A stretch of 64,000 nt of DNA from Acanthochromis polyacanthus. Taxonomy: Eukaryota > Chordata > Actinopteri > Pomacentridae. Numbering within the stretch: the first letter of the stretch is position 1; the number at the start of each line of letters is the position of its first letter. The DNA lies in assembly GCF_021347895.1 (NCBI RefSeq), contig NC_067125.1, positions 5,722,268 to 5,786,267 of the forward strand, in the 5' to 3' direction. Below, piece by piece: positions 42,401-54,351 of this stretch. Made by a program: the position numbers and the translations under genes. The notes under the pieces are model-generated. The model was not told the origin of the DNA. It was given only the letters and a program-made list of their open reading frames with translations, and did no database searches.

Positions 42401-43224
42401 CACAATGAGAGAGGAAAATGGCAAAAGCAATACAAACTGTTGGTGATTAGATAACTTGGTATGTAGAGCCACCATGTTCTTGGTAACACATCTGGACACT
42501 TTGAAAATGTTGGTTATACTAGTGTTGCTGTTTTGTTTTTCTGATGGTCTTTCTGTGTTATTGCACAAAAATGTCCAAGTTCTCTGCACTTCTGACCATT
42601 GAGGTGCTGGCTATGTTTGTTTATTTCATGAAGGAAATTGTGTAGTTTTTGTTTTTCTTATATGCTGTCTGAAGAACTTGTGCATCTTCCAATCAATATT
42701 CAGCCCACTGGCCTGCTGCAGGTCATCGGACTTTTGAACTGTAGAGCTTGAATGTGATTAAAATCACATGAACCTTGAACTGACTGATGGGACAATTAAC
42801 AAGCTCTACAACTTCCACGACACTCGCACTGGACTTTTACCGATCGTTACGTCATCTCTGCCAATTGATGGACATTCTGGCCAACGTTTGGGTCTCGTGT
42901 GAACTGATTGCATTTTAATGACATGGGATTTTGCCTGAGCTGAAGTCACCCTAGGTTTAGTGTCCTAAAAGTGGGATGGACTCGCTTCACAAGATGGATG
43001 AGGAGAGGAACGAAGTCTGGTCGAAGAGCTGTAGGACGGAGTTGATCTGAGGTCTGTTGATGGAAGATGACAAAGGCCTGATGACGATTCCTCTGTGACC
43101 CACTGATGTCTACAGGTTAGTTTCTAACCCTTTCACACTACACGATCTGTTTGTTTAATTTCTGCTAGTTTCATACCATTTTCTGTTTGGTTCAGATGTC
43201 CATGCCGTGTTTACCCTCTGGAGG
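37565..43224. other. intergenic stretch, mostly unique AT-rich DNA
   Basis: Besides the candidate exons and YY1-like motifs, it contains a 15-T run followed by a 22-C run (41,064-41,107). A segment near 42,720-43,113 is bounded by CTGCAG|G and ACAG|GTTAGT and could be another exon of the putative transcript. No protein gene recognised. Confidence 0.4.
39255..39489 (+). promoter_or_regulatory. cluster of YY1-like motifs
   Basis: AACATGGCCGCC (39,255), ATCATGGCCGCC (39,283), AGCATGGCCGCC (39,344) and AACATGGCCGGC (39,478) all lie on the same strand. The core AANATGGCNGC is the YY1 consensus. The motifs fall in different reading frames, so they are conserved as DNA, not as protein. Confidence 0.45.
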
Positions 43225-43440
43225 GTCGATGTTGGTTGGAGTCTATCCCAGCTGACTGAGCATGAAGGCAGGAGACATCCTGGACAGGTCACTGGTCCTG
43301 TTGGACAATCTACAATGTAAGAATGATTGTTAGGGTCCGATTAAAACAATTCAATAAGTCTCCTTTTACTGCTGCAAACCTGCGGCACATACATCATGTG
43401 AATTTCCCTTCGGGGATGAATAAAGTGATTCTATATCTAG
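43225..43440 (+). repeat. SINE family Z fragment plus AATAAA-tailed retroposon end
   Basis: TGGAGTCTATCCCAGCTGAC and GGACAGGTCACTGGTCCTG belong to SINE family Z. TTCGGGGATGAATAAAGTGA at 43,409-43,428 is a typical retroposon 3' tail. Confidence 0.55.
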
Positions 43441-43448
43441 CAGGAGCA

Positions 43449-43745
43449 TGTCCTTATTTTTGAAAGAAAAACAGTTTTATCAATGAAGATGACATTAAAT
43501 GAATGATAAATCCAGTGTAGACATTAATATGGTAAATGACTATTCTAGCTGGAAACGGCTGATTTTTACTGGAATATCTCATAGAGGTACAGAGGAACAT
43601 TTCCAGCAACCATCACTCCTGTGTTCTAATGCTACATTGTGTTAGCTAATGGTGTTGGAAGGCTCATTGATGATTAGAAAACCCTTGTGCAGTTATGTTA
43701 GCACATGAATAAAAGTGAGGTTTTTTTTTTTTAAAACATGAAATT
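43449..43745. mobile_element. Tc1-derived MITE, copy 3 (inverted, end-truncated)
   Basis: Reverse complement of the copies at 6,275 and 10,618: CCTTATTTTTGAAAGAAAAA, AGAGGTACAGAGGAACATTT and ATTGATGATTAGAAAACCC. The outer terminus at the left is missing. Confidence 0.7.
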
Positions 43746-45248
43746 GATGCAAAACAATGTTCAATGTCCGCTGTTTCTCTTTACGAAGGATTCTATTCAT
43801 GCTAGCGAGCAAAGCAGTTTTAATGTGTTTTTGTGTTAATGCTTGTTGACGCATGTGTTGCACAGAAGCATTCTTGTTGTGGTCAGACTGAAAACATCTG
43901 CTTTATTTAATTTCTACAAGCTCTATTTACACCTGGTAGTAATGACTGTCTGGATAATTTCAAGCAGTGCTGTTGCCTGGGTTCAGCTGATTTGTTCTAC
44001 CAAGCTAACACTGGGCTAAGATCTGATCTGAAACAGGCCCTCTTCAAATGTTGTCCTGGTAACTCATCAGGCACAGATCAGTATAAATTGGGGTATAATG
44101 CAGAAACGAACAACAAAATGCTTTAGGGTGGAATTTCTTGTTTAACATAGCTGCATTGTTTACCACAGATGATGCAAATGGGATTCCAGTTGCATCATAG
44201 GAAGGATTTTGGTTGAAACAATGCTTCATTTTTAAAGACCATTTTCTGTTTGTTTTACCTCATATAGAGTAAGGGACTATTAATTGCTGAATTTAATTAA
44301 ATTGTAAGGGAATCCCATTCTTTTCAATAGGACATTAAAAAAACCCTATAGTGAAAACAAGTTTCATGTACATATCGTATATTTTTTTTTTATATGCTGG
44401 AAAATAAATGAGTGAAATAAGCAGTCTTCGTCATGGCTGAGAATTACCACCTTAAAGCTGCAGTGTGCTGATGACAGTCCTGTTGACTTGCAGGTTGGGA
44501 CTCTTTATCGTTCGTCATCTTCAGAATCAATTTTAAACTTGTATGACTGAATTACTCCAGTGTTACAACTGCAATTTGTCGTGTCAAGTAGTTTGACAGA
44601 GTTTAGACGGGCTGTAGGTGAGCTGGTGTCCAGAGCTGCAGTGAGTGTAGAGATTTATTTGTATGAAAAAAATCCTAAATGTGTAATTTTGATACAGATG
44701 GTCAAATCAGTGACTGGAAACTAAATTAACCCTAAATTTATACAACCTTTTGTATATTCACTGTGTCTGTATAGTACTGATGTGCCTTTTAAAGCTACGT
44801 TATATAAAAAAACAGTCTGGTTTGGTTCTATTATTTGGCCAAGGAACACGGCGGAGTTGTGACAATCGGCGTACATTTGTCCGCCTGCTTGTCTGTTAGC
44901 AACATTACAAAAACAGACTGACGGATTTGGACGAAATTTTCAGGGAGGGTCAGAAATGACACAAAGACCAAGTGATTAGATTTTGGCAGTGATGCAGCTT
45001 ATAGTATGGATCCACGGATTTGTTAAAGATTTCTGAAATGTTGCGAGATAGCGGCACAGTGTCACTGTAACCATGACAACAAGTGAACACTTCATCAGCT
45101 GCCTGCTGACGATCACATGATTGTGATCCTACTACAAATCCACCACTGTGGACTTATCAGGATTTATCTGTTGGAAATGATAAAGGAACAATTGATTAAA
45201 TTATGGGGGTGTTTCTGAGTCCCATCGATTCCCACCACCCGCTACATA

Positions 45249-46857
45249 CAGGTCCTTCTCAAAAAATTAGCATATTGTGATAAAGTTCAGTATTTACTGT
45301 AATGTACTGATAAACATTACTTTCATATATGTTAGATTCATTACACACAACTGAAGTAGTTCAAGCCTTTTATTGTTTTAATATTGATGATATTGGCCAA
45401 AAAGTGTAAAAAAAAAAAAAAAAAATCCCTATCTCAAAAATTAGCATATTCCATCCGACCAATAAAAGAAGTGTTTTTAATACAAAAAAAGTCAACCTTC
45501 AAATAATTATGTTCACTTATGCACTCAATACTTGGTCGGGAATCCTTTTGCAGAAATGACTGCTTCAATGCGGCGTGGCATGGAGGCAATCAGCCTGTGG
45601 CACTGCTGAGGTGTTATGGAGGCCCAGGATGCTTCGATAGCGGCCTTAAGCTCATTCACAGTTGTGGGTCTGGTGACTCAACTTCCTCTTCACAATATCC
45701 CACAGATTCTCTATGGGGTTCAGGTCAGGAGAGTTGGCAGGCCAATTGAGCACAGCAATACCATGGTCAGTAAACCATTTACCAGTGGTTTTGGCACCAC
45801 TGTGAGCAGGTGCCAGGTCGTGCTGAAAAATGAAATCTTCATCTCCATAAAGCTTTTCAGCAGATGCAAGCATGAAGTGCTCCAAAATCTCCTGATAGCC
45901 AGCTGCATTGACCCTGCCCTTGATAAAACACAGTGGACCACCACCAGCAGCTGACATGGCACCCCAGACCATCACTGATTGTGGGTACTTGACACTGGAC
46001 TTCAGGCATTTTGGCATTTCCTTCTCCCCAGTCTTCCTCCATACTCTGGCACCTTGATTTCCAAATGACATGCAAAATTTGCTTTCATCCGAAAAAAGTA
46101 CTTTGGACCACTGAGCAACAGTCCAGTGCTGCTTCTCTGTAGCCCAGGTCAGGCGCTTCTGCCGCTGTTTCTGGTTCAAAAGTGGCTTGACCTGGGGAAT
46201 GCGGCACCTGTAGCCCATTTCCTGCACACGCCTGTGCACGGTGGCTCTGGATGTTTCTACTCCAGACTCAGTCCACTGCTTCCGCAGGTCCCCCAAGGTC
46301 TGGAATTGGCCCTTCTCCACAATCTTCCTCAGGGTCCGGTCACCTCTTGCAGTTGTGCAGCATTTTCTGCCACACTTTTTCCTTCCCACAGACTTCCCAC
46401 TGAGGTGCCTTGATACAGCACTCTGGGAACAGCCTATTCGCTCAGAAATTTCTTTGTGTCTTACCCTCTTGCTTGAGGGTGTCAATGATGGCCTTCTGGA
46501 CAGCAGTCAGGTTGGCAGTCTTACCCATGATTGCGGTTTTGAGTAATGAACCAGGCTGGGAGTTTTTAAAGGCCTCAGGAATCTTTTGCAGGTGTTTAGA
46601 GTTAACTCGTTGATTCAGATGATTAGGTTAATAGCTCGTTTAGAGAACCTTTTCATAATATGCTAATTTTTTGAGATAGCGATTTTTGGTTTTTCTTTAC
46701 TTTTTGGCCAATATCATCAATATTAAAACAATAAAAGGCTTGAACTACTTCAGTTGTGTGTAATGAATCTAACATATATGAAAGTCTAATGTTTATCAGT
46801 ACATTACAGAAAATACTGAACTTTATCACAATATGCTCATTTTTTGAGAAGGACCTG
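45249..46857 (-). mobile_element. nearly complete Tc1-like transposon
   Basis: 1.6-kb element, ends CAGGTCCTTCTCAAAAAATT and ATTTTTTGAGAAGGACCTG, flanked by TA (45,247-45,248 and 46,858-46,859). An inner repeat of the same motif (TCTCAAAAATTAGCATATTC at about 45,432, inverted at about 46,660) gives the IR/DR layout, two repeats per end, as in Sleeping-Beauty-type elements. Encodes the transposase below. Confidence 0.92.
45652..46528 (-). pseudogene. Tc1 transposase with N-terminal frameshift
   Basis: DD34E transposase. The ATG at 46,528 opens MGKTANLTAVQKAIIDTLKQ and then runs into a stop. The main 277-codon frame takes over near 46,455-46,470, so one frameshift separates the first ~25 residues from the rest. 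The main frame has the DNA-binding helix-turn-helix part (HKEISERIGCSQSAVSRHL), LFSDESKF (first Asp), FIFQHDLAPAH (second Asp) and NSPDLNPIENLWDIVKRKL (Glu). Apart from the shift it is intact. Normal length is about 340 residues. Confidence 0.9.
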
Positions 46858-49059
46858 TATTTAGGTCACGTGATTCGGTAGCCGTACGTAACGTACACAT
46901 GCAGAACACAAGCCTGTCTTCAGCACAACGTCCTTTTATTTATGGTTACGTCTATATTAAATGGCCACATTCTATGTTGCTGTGATTTCTGATCAATAAC
47001 TAATAAATAAATGCTGTATTTCTACCAAAAAAATTATTAAATGAATAAATGCTGCATTTCTGACAATGCCATATGGGGTAATGAACAACTTTGACAGAGT
47101 ACTGCTCTCTGAGTGCTTTTCTAGTTAAAGAAGTTGTATAGTCTTACATACCCAGTAAATGGTGAAGCTATAAACAGATAAATGCACTTTTAGTGAATAG
47201 TTTTGTAGTATTTGTTCCATCTTTTGTCTTGTTGTCTTCAGCTGTATGAATGATATGTGGTGCCGTTCCCTGTGCACTCGTCTGCCTTGAATCATCCCTG
47301 GAGGCATGAATAAAGAATCCGGAGTTGACGTGCATTGAACACATTCTTTCTAACCCTGGTGTTGTGGCCCCCAGTGGGGTGACTCTCCTCCTGGTTAACC
47401 TCAGATTGACTCTCACAACAACAGCAAACCTCCTTCTGTTGTTTCTCTCACCTGCATTCAGCAGAAAAACAAACCTACCCCCAACTTTTTCACTGTAAGG
47501 CTGTGGCTCCTCAGCTACCACAGGGCTCCTGGTGGAGGTGCTGAGGGAGCAGGCAGAACATTGTTTGAACTACAGTAAAACACAGCTCCCTTCAGCTCCC
47601 AGATCAAAGGCAGAGGATTACCAACAGCCTGCTGTAATGAGACCACAATGACTTGAAATCGCTGGGATGGCTTGGTACACTCTCCCCCAACCACAACATC
47701 GTTACGAGAGGCTGCGGTGGAACACCCTGAGAAAGACAACAGTAATCTAGTAATGTGGGATTCTCTGGATGTAAACTCATCTGCTGTGCTCGCTTCACCG
47801 TGTGTGATCCTGCTGCTGAAGCTGGTGACACAAGTCAGCGTTCCTGCTACGGACGAACTGCTGTGAATATCAACAGCGTTGCTTCATGTCACCGCTTTTT
47901 GTTCCTCAGTTCACTAACACTGGTGGACGGCCTGTCTGGGTCAATGAGTGTCGCTTTTCCTTATGAGTTTAGTGTAATTTAATATATAACCGACGCTGTG
48001 GTATGTTTCTGTCATCAGGCCAGGCTTGTCTGTAGATTTTGAGTATCTGAAAGGTCGGCGGTTGTATTTCCATTGTACACCAATTATTATTATTAGACTT
48101 GATGATGTAAGAAAAAGAAATAAAAGAAAAAAATAAATCTTAAATCCAGCGCTCCCCTCACTCTGTAATTCTCATTTATTTGAATCCAATTTAAATGCTC
48201 CATTTCTATCCACTGTGTTCAGGGCAGAATATCACTGTTCACTTCAACAGTCATTCCTAAAATAAATACAGAATTAAACGGAGTCTGTAAGCTGAAAACA
48301 CGGCATGTGATTATAGTAAATTCAACCAAACTCCTCTGTGACTTCACATTCAATCTACAAAAAATTACATCAACAAGATTTTATATTTGAATATTTTGAT
48401 TCCGTGTTTGTAATTCTATGAGAACTGTATGGATACAAATAATAAAAAGCCACAATAACACACAGCCATGCAGCTAGAATATTTTCTTCTGCTTCTCCTT
48501 TGCAGGCACGTCTCCTATTATTGCCACCGTGTTTTACTGGATTGCCAGTCATGATCTGTTTATGCAGCAGCCTCCACGTATGGCTGCTTTCCGGAGGTTG
48601 TGTGTAAATGATTTCTCCTTTATTAAACACTTTCATTTCATTCATTTTTTGAGGCCTGAGGAGATTAAAACGAGCAGGATTTCATGAAAAAGCAAAGGTT
48701 CAGGAGAAGACACACACAAAAAAATCAACATTATTTTACAGAGATGGCAACCTTTGTTTTCCTTCTTTCTGATCCTAGTGTGTTTCTGCTAGAAATGTGT
48801 TTCACAATCTTAAAAAAAAAAGCTACATTTTTTCGTTTCAGTTATAGAAAAAGAAAAACACATTTAGGTTGTATTTTGATAAATGAAGTCAAAAGGCCTT
48901 TAATAGAATTTGTGGTGTTTCCTGCATTGCATCTGTCTTCTTTAAGAATTTGTTTGCAATCTTTAAATCTGCAAATTTATGAAATGAGCCGAGATGTAGT
49001 AATGAGAGCGACGGTAATCATTGTTTCATCATCTAAAGCGCGTTCACGGCCAACATAAT

Positions 49060-50000
49060 GGGTTAATTCATTCATGTTTATTCATGCTGCTTCTGTAGTT
49101 TGCGGTTGTAAGCAGGAACACTAAAAATTAATTAAACTTTCAAACTCGCAGTAAACAAATATGGAAATTTACAGTGTGTTTGGCATTGTTTTGTCTCCTA
49201 ACAAGCACTTCCAGTAGCTGATAATCTCACAGTGAGCAGTGATTAAAGCAGATGTGTGTATCATGGGGTTTGGATTAAATTGTCTACGTTTCATATTCTT
49301 CCTCGCTCCCTGTGCAGCCGTATTATCATCATCATCTCAGGGTCTAACATGTTAATTTCGGTGCATGTTTAAAGCAAATTAATTAATTTGCGTTGGTGCT
49401 CTTTGTGTGTTTGGGGCTGCTGTGTGAGCGAATCAGCGGCTCGGCGCTGCTGCTGCTGCTGCTGTATGAGCGCTGTAATTATGGCTGCTTTTTGACGTTC
49501 CCCCGGTGCCTGGCTCCCCATCGCAGAGATGAGAGGAGAAAGTGACACGCTGCCTTGCATGTTCTCCTCGGGGAACACTTATCAAAACAATACACCAGCC
49601 ATCATTCAAACACAGCCCTGCACACTTTGCCACTTTGAAGTCTCCCCATCCTCTTGTTTTTTAATCCCCCTCGCCTTTTCTCTCAATGTAATCCCACTGT
49701 AACTGCGGGGATTCTTCACAATTCGCACCATTTGTTCATACAAATACAACACTTCATCAACAAATAACAATACGTTGAGGACAGCTATTGAATAGGAGGC
49801 GAAATCTAAATGGGTTCAAGTGCCGGCGCTGCCATGCATCTCTGCCTCTTGAGTTGCCAATCCCTGTAAAAAGTTAATGTAAGCAGGATTCACAGGGAGC
49901 TGCTGGTGATGAAATTATGGTGTAACTGATACCAATGTGCCATAGTAGAGGAGTGCATGGCCGTCTGTGTCTTTGAAGGAGGCTCTTCCCATCCCACGAT
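49060..50000. promoter_or_regulatory. candidate conserved noncoding element
   Basis: No repeat family and no coding frame, but dense TAATTA-type motifs, including the perfect 18-bp palindrome GCAAATTAATTAATTTGC at 49,374-49,391 and CTGTAATTATGGCTGC near 49,472. This is the texture of vertebrate enhancers near developmental genes. Conservation cannot be shown from one sequence. Confidence 0.3.
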
Positions 50001-51433
50001 GCACTGCTGGAGAAGGCTCCTGTATGGTTGTACAGTACAAACGGACAGATGGAGGGCAATACTGCACAAAGAGCAGGCAATCGTTTTGCCGCAATACAGA
50101 AAAAGCCTGCAAGTTAAGGAATTCATTGTGGATTCACTATTGCACACAGCACTGAAATCGTGTGGACTAAATACATACAGTATATACAGTATACAGTGTG
50201 GGAGGTTAATATCAAACAGAATGGGAGATTTGTGTCAAGGTTACTAAGCTTTTTTTAAATGTTTTCTGATGCAAAATGTATTTAAATTCCCCTAATGTGC
50301 GATTTATTTCCAACATCTAGTCAAAATAAAACGGTTAAACATGAATTCAAAATGTGATTGAATTAAAAATTATAAACGCGTCTCTTTTTATTTCATTTTT
50401 CTCTTTTGAGTATTCCACACGAAGCCACTGAAATGTGAGCAAAAACGTGCTTCCCGTTGTGTTTTCAGCAGCTGCTCCTTTTGTTTGTCGTCCGGTAGAT
50501 TGAATGTGAAGTCCTTGCAGGGGCGTTACACGTATCACCACAACTTTTCTTGATCTCCGTGACCCGGGATAATTACAAATTCATGCGCGACTAAAGAGGT
50601 GCATCATGCATAATAAAAAACTGCACCGTCTGCAAAAAATAGCGAGAGTGTAAACAATGGGGGTGCAAGAGCTCTGAGGGGGAGGCCGTAAAAACCCACG
50701 GCTACAGGGATGCCAAAAACATGTTTTCGAGAAGGGTGAGCCAGTGTTGCCTATTACTATAGCAACAGGAAGACCTGGCTGCTTCAATCAGCTTTTGGTT
50801 CGTCGAGGAGGCAGAGGATAGGCAGAGGAGCTCCAGCCGGGGAGCCATGCAGCGAGACATCCTAGTTTTACTAATGAGGACAGCGGGACACGCTGGGTGT
50901 CAGCCCGCCTGTCCGACCTCCCCACGTCCTACCTGTCACGCCGCCCGTCAGGCCGCACAGGCAGCAGGGAGGTCAGGTAGAAGAAACAAGCAGAGGGACA
51001 GCCCGGAAAGCACAATACGTCTGATTCCAGATCACGTTACTAACAGATTCCAAACATTTCAGCCAATAAATTACTTCCCACACGCTTTATTTTCTCTAAA
51101 TTGATGCCACCAGAAAGCAGCAGATTATTACATTTCCCCAGTCAGTACCACTCAGAAATCAGGAAGAATCAATTGAAAACTGAAGCTGAAAGTGACAGTC
51201 GGCTGTGTTTCACAGACTTTCTGAAACAACCATGTTTGTGTAGAATTAATTAACATCTCACTCTGCTTGAAGACACTGCAGCTGTAATAGATTCATTGCT
51301 TCTTTTTACGGCTCATTAAACATCGTGATTAAATAAAGATCCTGTTTTGAGGAGCCGGTTAAATAATCATGATGTTGTGGCAGTGATGAGATTCATGAAG
51401 GCGTCAGAGTGTGAAGTGACAGGTGGAAGCGTG

Positions 51434-51436
<3 letters not shown>

Positions 51437-51500
<64 letters not shown>
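51437..51500. repeat. (TG)32 microsatellite
   Basis: Uninterrupted 64-bp TG run. The open frame across it (poly Cys/Val) is an artefact. Confidence 0.98.
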
Positions 51501-51501
<1 letters not shown>

Positions 51502-53477
51502 CTTCATATTCAGTCTGCACACAATTACATGGAACATACACGGTGTTACATTTTAACACTTTGATCACATGATAGTAATTCTATTGCGGTTGTATTGATA
51601 CAATTAATAAATGAACTATACCACACTATTGTAGTTGTGTTCAGCTGGAGGGGAAATTCAAGCATTTTCTTCTTCTGCTAAAGACAAATTTTATGTTATT
51701 GCAACTGTGTTTTATGAGGTTGTCGCTCATGGTCTGGCTGTGCAGCGCTTCAATCATGCGGACATTCTTTGGATTATTTGTATGGCACTTTTCATACAAA
51801 CAGAATGTGGCACGAAGTGATTTACAGGGGAGAAAAAGGCCGGTAAGAACAAAACCCAGCTAAAACCTTTCTCAATTCTGTTATAAATAAAGGAGTAAAT
51901 AGAAAAAAGGCTGTCATAAATAAACAGAATGAGGAAACACACAATAAATCAAAATTCAGAACTGCAACATCAGACAAGTGAAATGATAAACGACGGATAA
52001 TATTACATATAAATGTGTCATACAACATACAGCTACAATATGGGTGATTTTTGTATGCAGTTTATTATTTATTACATGTTTAAACAGTGCTTACAAATGC
52101 TAAATGGCAGGGATCACCGGTGTCTGTATATCCTGCTGGACAACATTATAATAAACAGCGGTGAAGTGAACATGGTGTCAACTTATATTTTTAAAAATGA
52201 TATTGGGTTTTAAAAAGCTGTCAGAGCGCGTAGAGTTTTAAACTGACCTTCCTAACTTTGCAGAGCGTCTCATTCAGGCTGCCAGTCTAATGCTGCTTTA
52301 GTCTGCAGCTCATCAGCTCCAACATTTCTTACAATTTAACCAACATTTACAACCGGCTGCCAGTACTGAGAAAAGCTGCTACTGTACTGCAGCACACAGG
52401 AGGCCCCATCTGATTCCTTTAAAAAAAAAAAAAAATGAAATTGTGTACAAATATCCCCGTGTGATGCCAAGATCGTGTTGCCTATCTGTCATGATGCGCT
52501 CTGTAACACTCAGGGTAAAGACAACTTCTAATCCTTCCCTTTGTTTTCCACCTTTTAAAAATGGTTGAAGCTTTCTTACAATAATCGGAACAAAAAGCAG
52601 TCGCTGGTTGAGATGATGAGACTGACATCTTACACACTGGAACAATTTCACTCACTGATTTTTTTGATGGAAATGCATAGCAATGTTAGGAAAAAAAAAG
52701 CTTTATGTCAGCTGTTAACAGGTAGGCGATGTTAGGATTAAATCTTTTAAAATATTTGAATCACTTGTAATAAAATTGTCGGATTCAAACTCAGCATTCA
52801 GTGAGATTCTCTCTGTGAAGGTTGAGGATGTTCTCTTTGTGTTTGTCGTTTTTTTTTCTACATTTCCACACTTAAAAACACACACGGTAAAAAGAAATTA
52901 GTTTGAATTATAAAAAGTGCATTCAGATATTTAGGATTGATCAAATAATGAGAAAACATTTTCACAGCCCTCCTTAAATTAACTTTAAAAAAAATGCAGT
53001 ATGTATCTGATGAAATCTATTAAATCTGTTCAAAAACAGCCATGCGCTGGGGGTTTCTGTTTGGCTGAACTACCCACGCAGTGACACCAACATCTGCATT
53101 TCTCCATGAAATTCAGTAATAATTTTACCAAATGAAACTTAAGCTGAACATTTGCACCTAAAATACCGTAATGTGTGCTTTATTTTCACAGCAGTGCTTA
53201 GGGTTTGCTCTTCGTACTACAATTATGAATAAAACTTTTAAGGTAAAATAGGGAAAGTGAGTGTATTTGCACAGTAAATTCTCACACAAAGAATAAAATG
53301 TGGAGGAGGTGATGTTAAAACACACCTAGTGATTTGTGGTTGTTAGTGTGATTCTGGTCCCAGCTGAGGGCCAGAAGTTTCTTTTCCCCAAACCGTCACC
53401 AGCTGACCCTCAGCCCGCTGGTCCCAGGCCGGTGCTGATGTCTAATGATTAGCAATCAGTGTTAGAGCGATAGCAGG

Positions 53478-54092
53478 CCAATAGAAACAGAAAAGTTCCC
53501 CCGATAAACCAATGGTGCGGCCACATTGTTACAGCGCTCAGCGAATCCCCTGCGGATCTGATGCAACAGGGCTGCAACTAAAGTTACACCTTCCAACTGC
53601 AACACGGTGTCCTTCCGCTGCGGCGCGCCGAAAACTAGTGCCTACTGTACCGTCTTCTCTGCAGCACATATTCCCGATTCCTCTGCGCTGCTTGCGGTTG
53701 CAAGTGTGTTTAGAGATTTAATAGCGTTTGCTAAGTGGAGTTTTATTATTTAGAGGACGAGTGGAGGAGTCAGTCAGATAGTATAGGGACTTTACAGACA
53801 GTTGTGAGTCAGGAGTAAGAAGTTCGTGGTTGTGAGGGGCGCATTTATTCCCAGCTGGGTAATAACCAATTAAAAAGGACTATTTACTCTAACGGATTTG
53901 AGTTATATTATATTTAGATAAGTTATTACATACTTTTGTTATAGCGTAATTGCAACATACAGAATAAAAGCTATATTTTACAGTAACAAATAGCTGCTTT
54001 TAATATAAATAAAGGTAAGATGAGCTAACATCGCGGTGTAAAGGGCAGACTCTCTCTGGATAATGGGAAAGTCCCTGAGCTTCATGACGTAA
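53478..54092 (+). promoter_or_regulatory. atf5 upstream region: CCAAT, CARE-like and CRE/ATF sites
   Basis: Two CCAAT boxes (53,478-53,482 and 53,509-53,513). TGATGCAAC at 53,559-53,567 differs by one base from the C/EBP-ATF response element TGATGCAAT. TGACGTAA, a CRE/ATF half-palindrome, lies at 54,085-54,092. These fit induction by ATF4/CHOP and possible self-regulation, which is known for mammalian ATF5. No TATA box is clear. The TSS is likely between 54,095 and 54,220. Confidence 0.5.
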
Positions 54093-54119
54093 CGGCCGCC
54101 TGAACTCTGTCAACTGCGC

Positions 54120-54351
54120 ACTGATCTGGGCTGCTGTGATGCGGTCCGGGCATTAGGAGTTCCAGAAGTAGCGGATTTAAAAACTTTCTGTCCGCAAGTC
54201 TGTTCGTCGAAATAGCACTTCATGAAGAGTCCCCTGATTTTCAGAAGGGAAAACATGGCTTTTTAAACACCGGCTGCCCTCCTCTTCGACGTCAAGCTTC
54301 GTGTGCTTTGCTTCTGCAACGCACTTTACCAGACTATTCAGAAACTATGGG
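54120..54351 (+). other. atf5: atf5 exon 1 (5' leader; start approximate)
   Basis: Non-coding for the main protein. The donor GGG|GTGAGT at 54,351/54,352 is strong. It carries uORF1 (ends 54,266) and, 80 nt later, the start codon of uORF2 as its last five bases (ATGGG). The 5' end is an estimate. Intron 1 is 698 bp. Confidence 0.6.
54222..54266 (+). promoter_or_regulatory. atf5 uORF1
   Basis: ATG GCT TTT TAA at 54,255-54,266 gives the three-codon uORF (Met-Ala-Phe) expected in ATF4/ATF5 leaders. An earlier in-frame ATG at 54,222 would extend it to 14 codons if the transcript starts upstream of it. In the known mechanism, uORF1 allows ribosomes to resume scanning and reinitiate downstream. 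Confidence 0.8.

Larger units (their letters stand above)
44836..47122. repeat. interspersed repeat family Y, copy 3, split by a Tc1 element
   Basis: The left part 44,836-45,248 starts CCAAGGAACACGGCGGAGTT. The right part 46,858-47,122 ends ACTGCTCTCTGAGTGCTTTT. The Tc1 element 45,249-46,857 sits between them, so it is the younger insertion. Confidence 0.7.
47123..53400. other. intergenic stretch with probable conserved noncoding DNA
   Basis: No protein gene recognised. 47,300-47,870 looks like an unclassified repeat. 48,342-48,545 and 51,502-51,735 are diverged direct copies of each other. 49,060-50,000 is unique-looking and rich in homeodomain/POU-type motifs. 51,437-51,500 is a (TG)n run. 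51,755-51,840 resembles a common short teleost repeat. A frame at 50,847-51,104 has no domain. Confidence 0.45.

Noticed and set aside
43073..43113. C/D-box snoRNA (TGATGA ... CTGA)
   Set aside because: The boxes are only about 25 nt apart with no terminal stem and no C'/D' boxes, too short for a snoRNA.
50847..51104. 85-codon plus-strand frame starting MQRDILVLLMRTAG
   Set aside because: Short Cys/Pro/Ala-rich frame in a CpG-richer patch, with no signal peptide-like or known domain and no exon partner.
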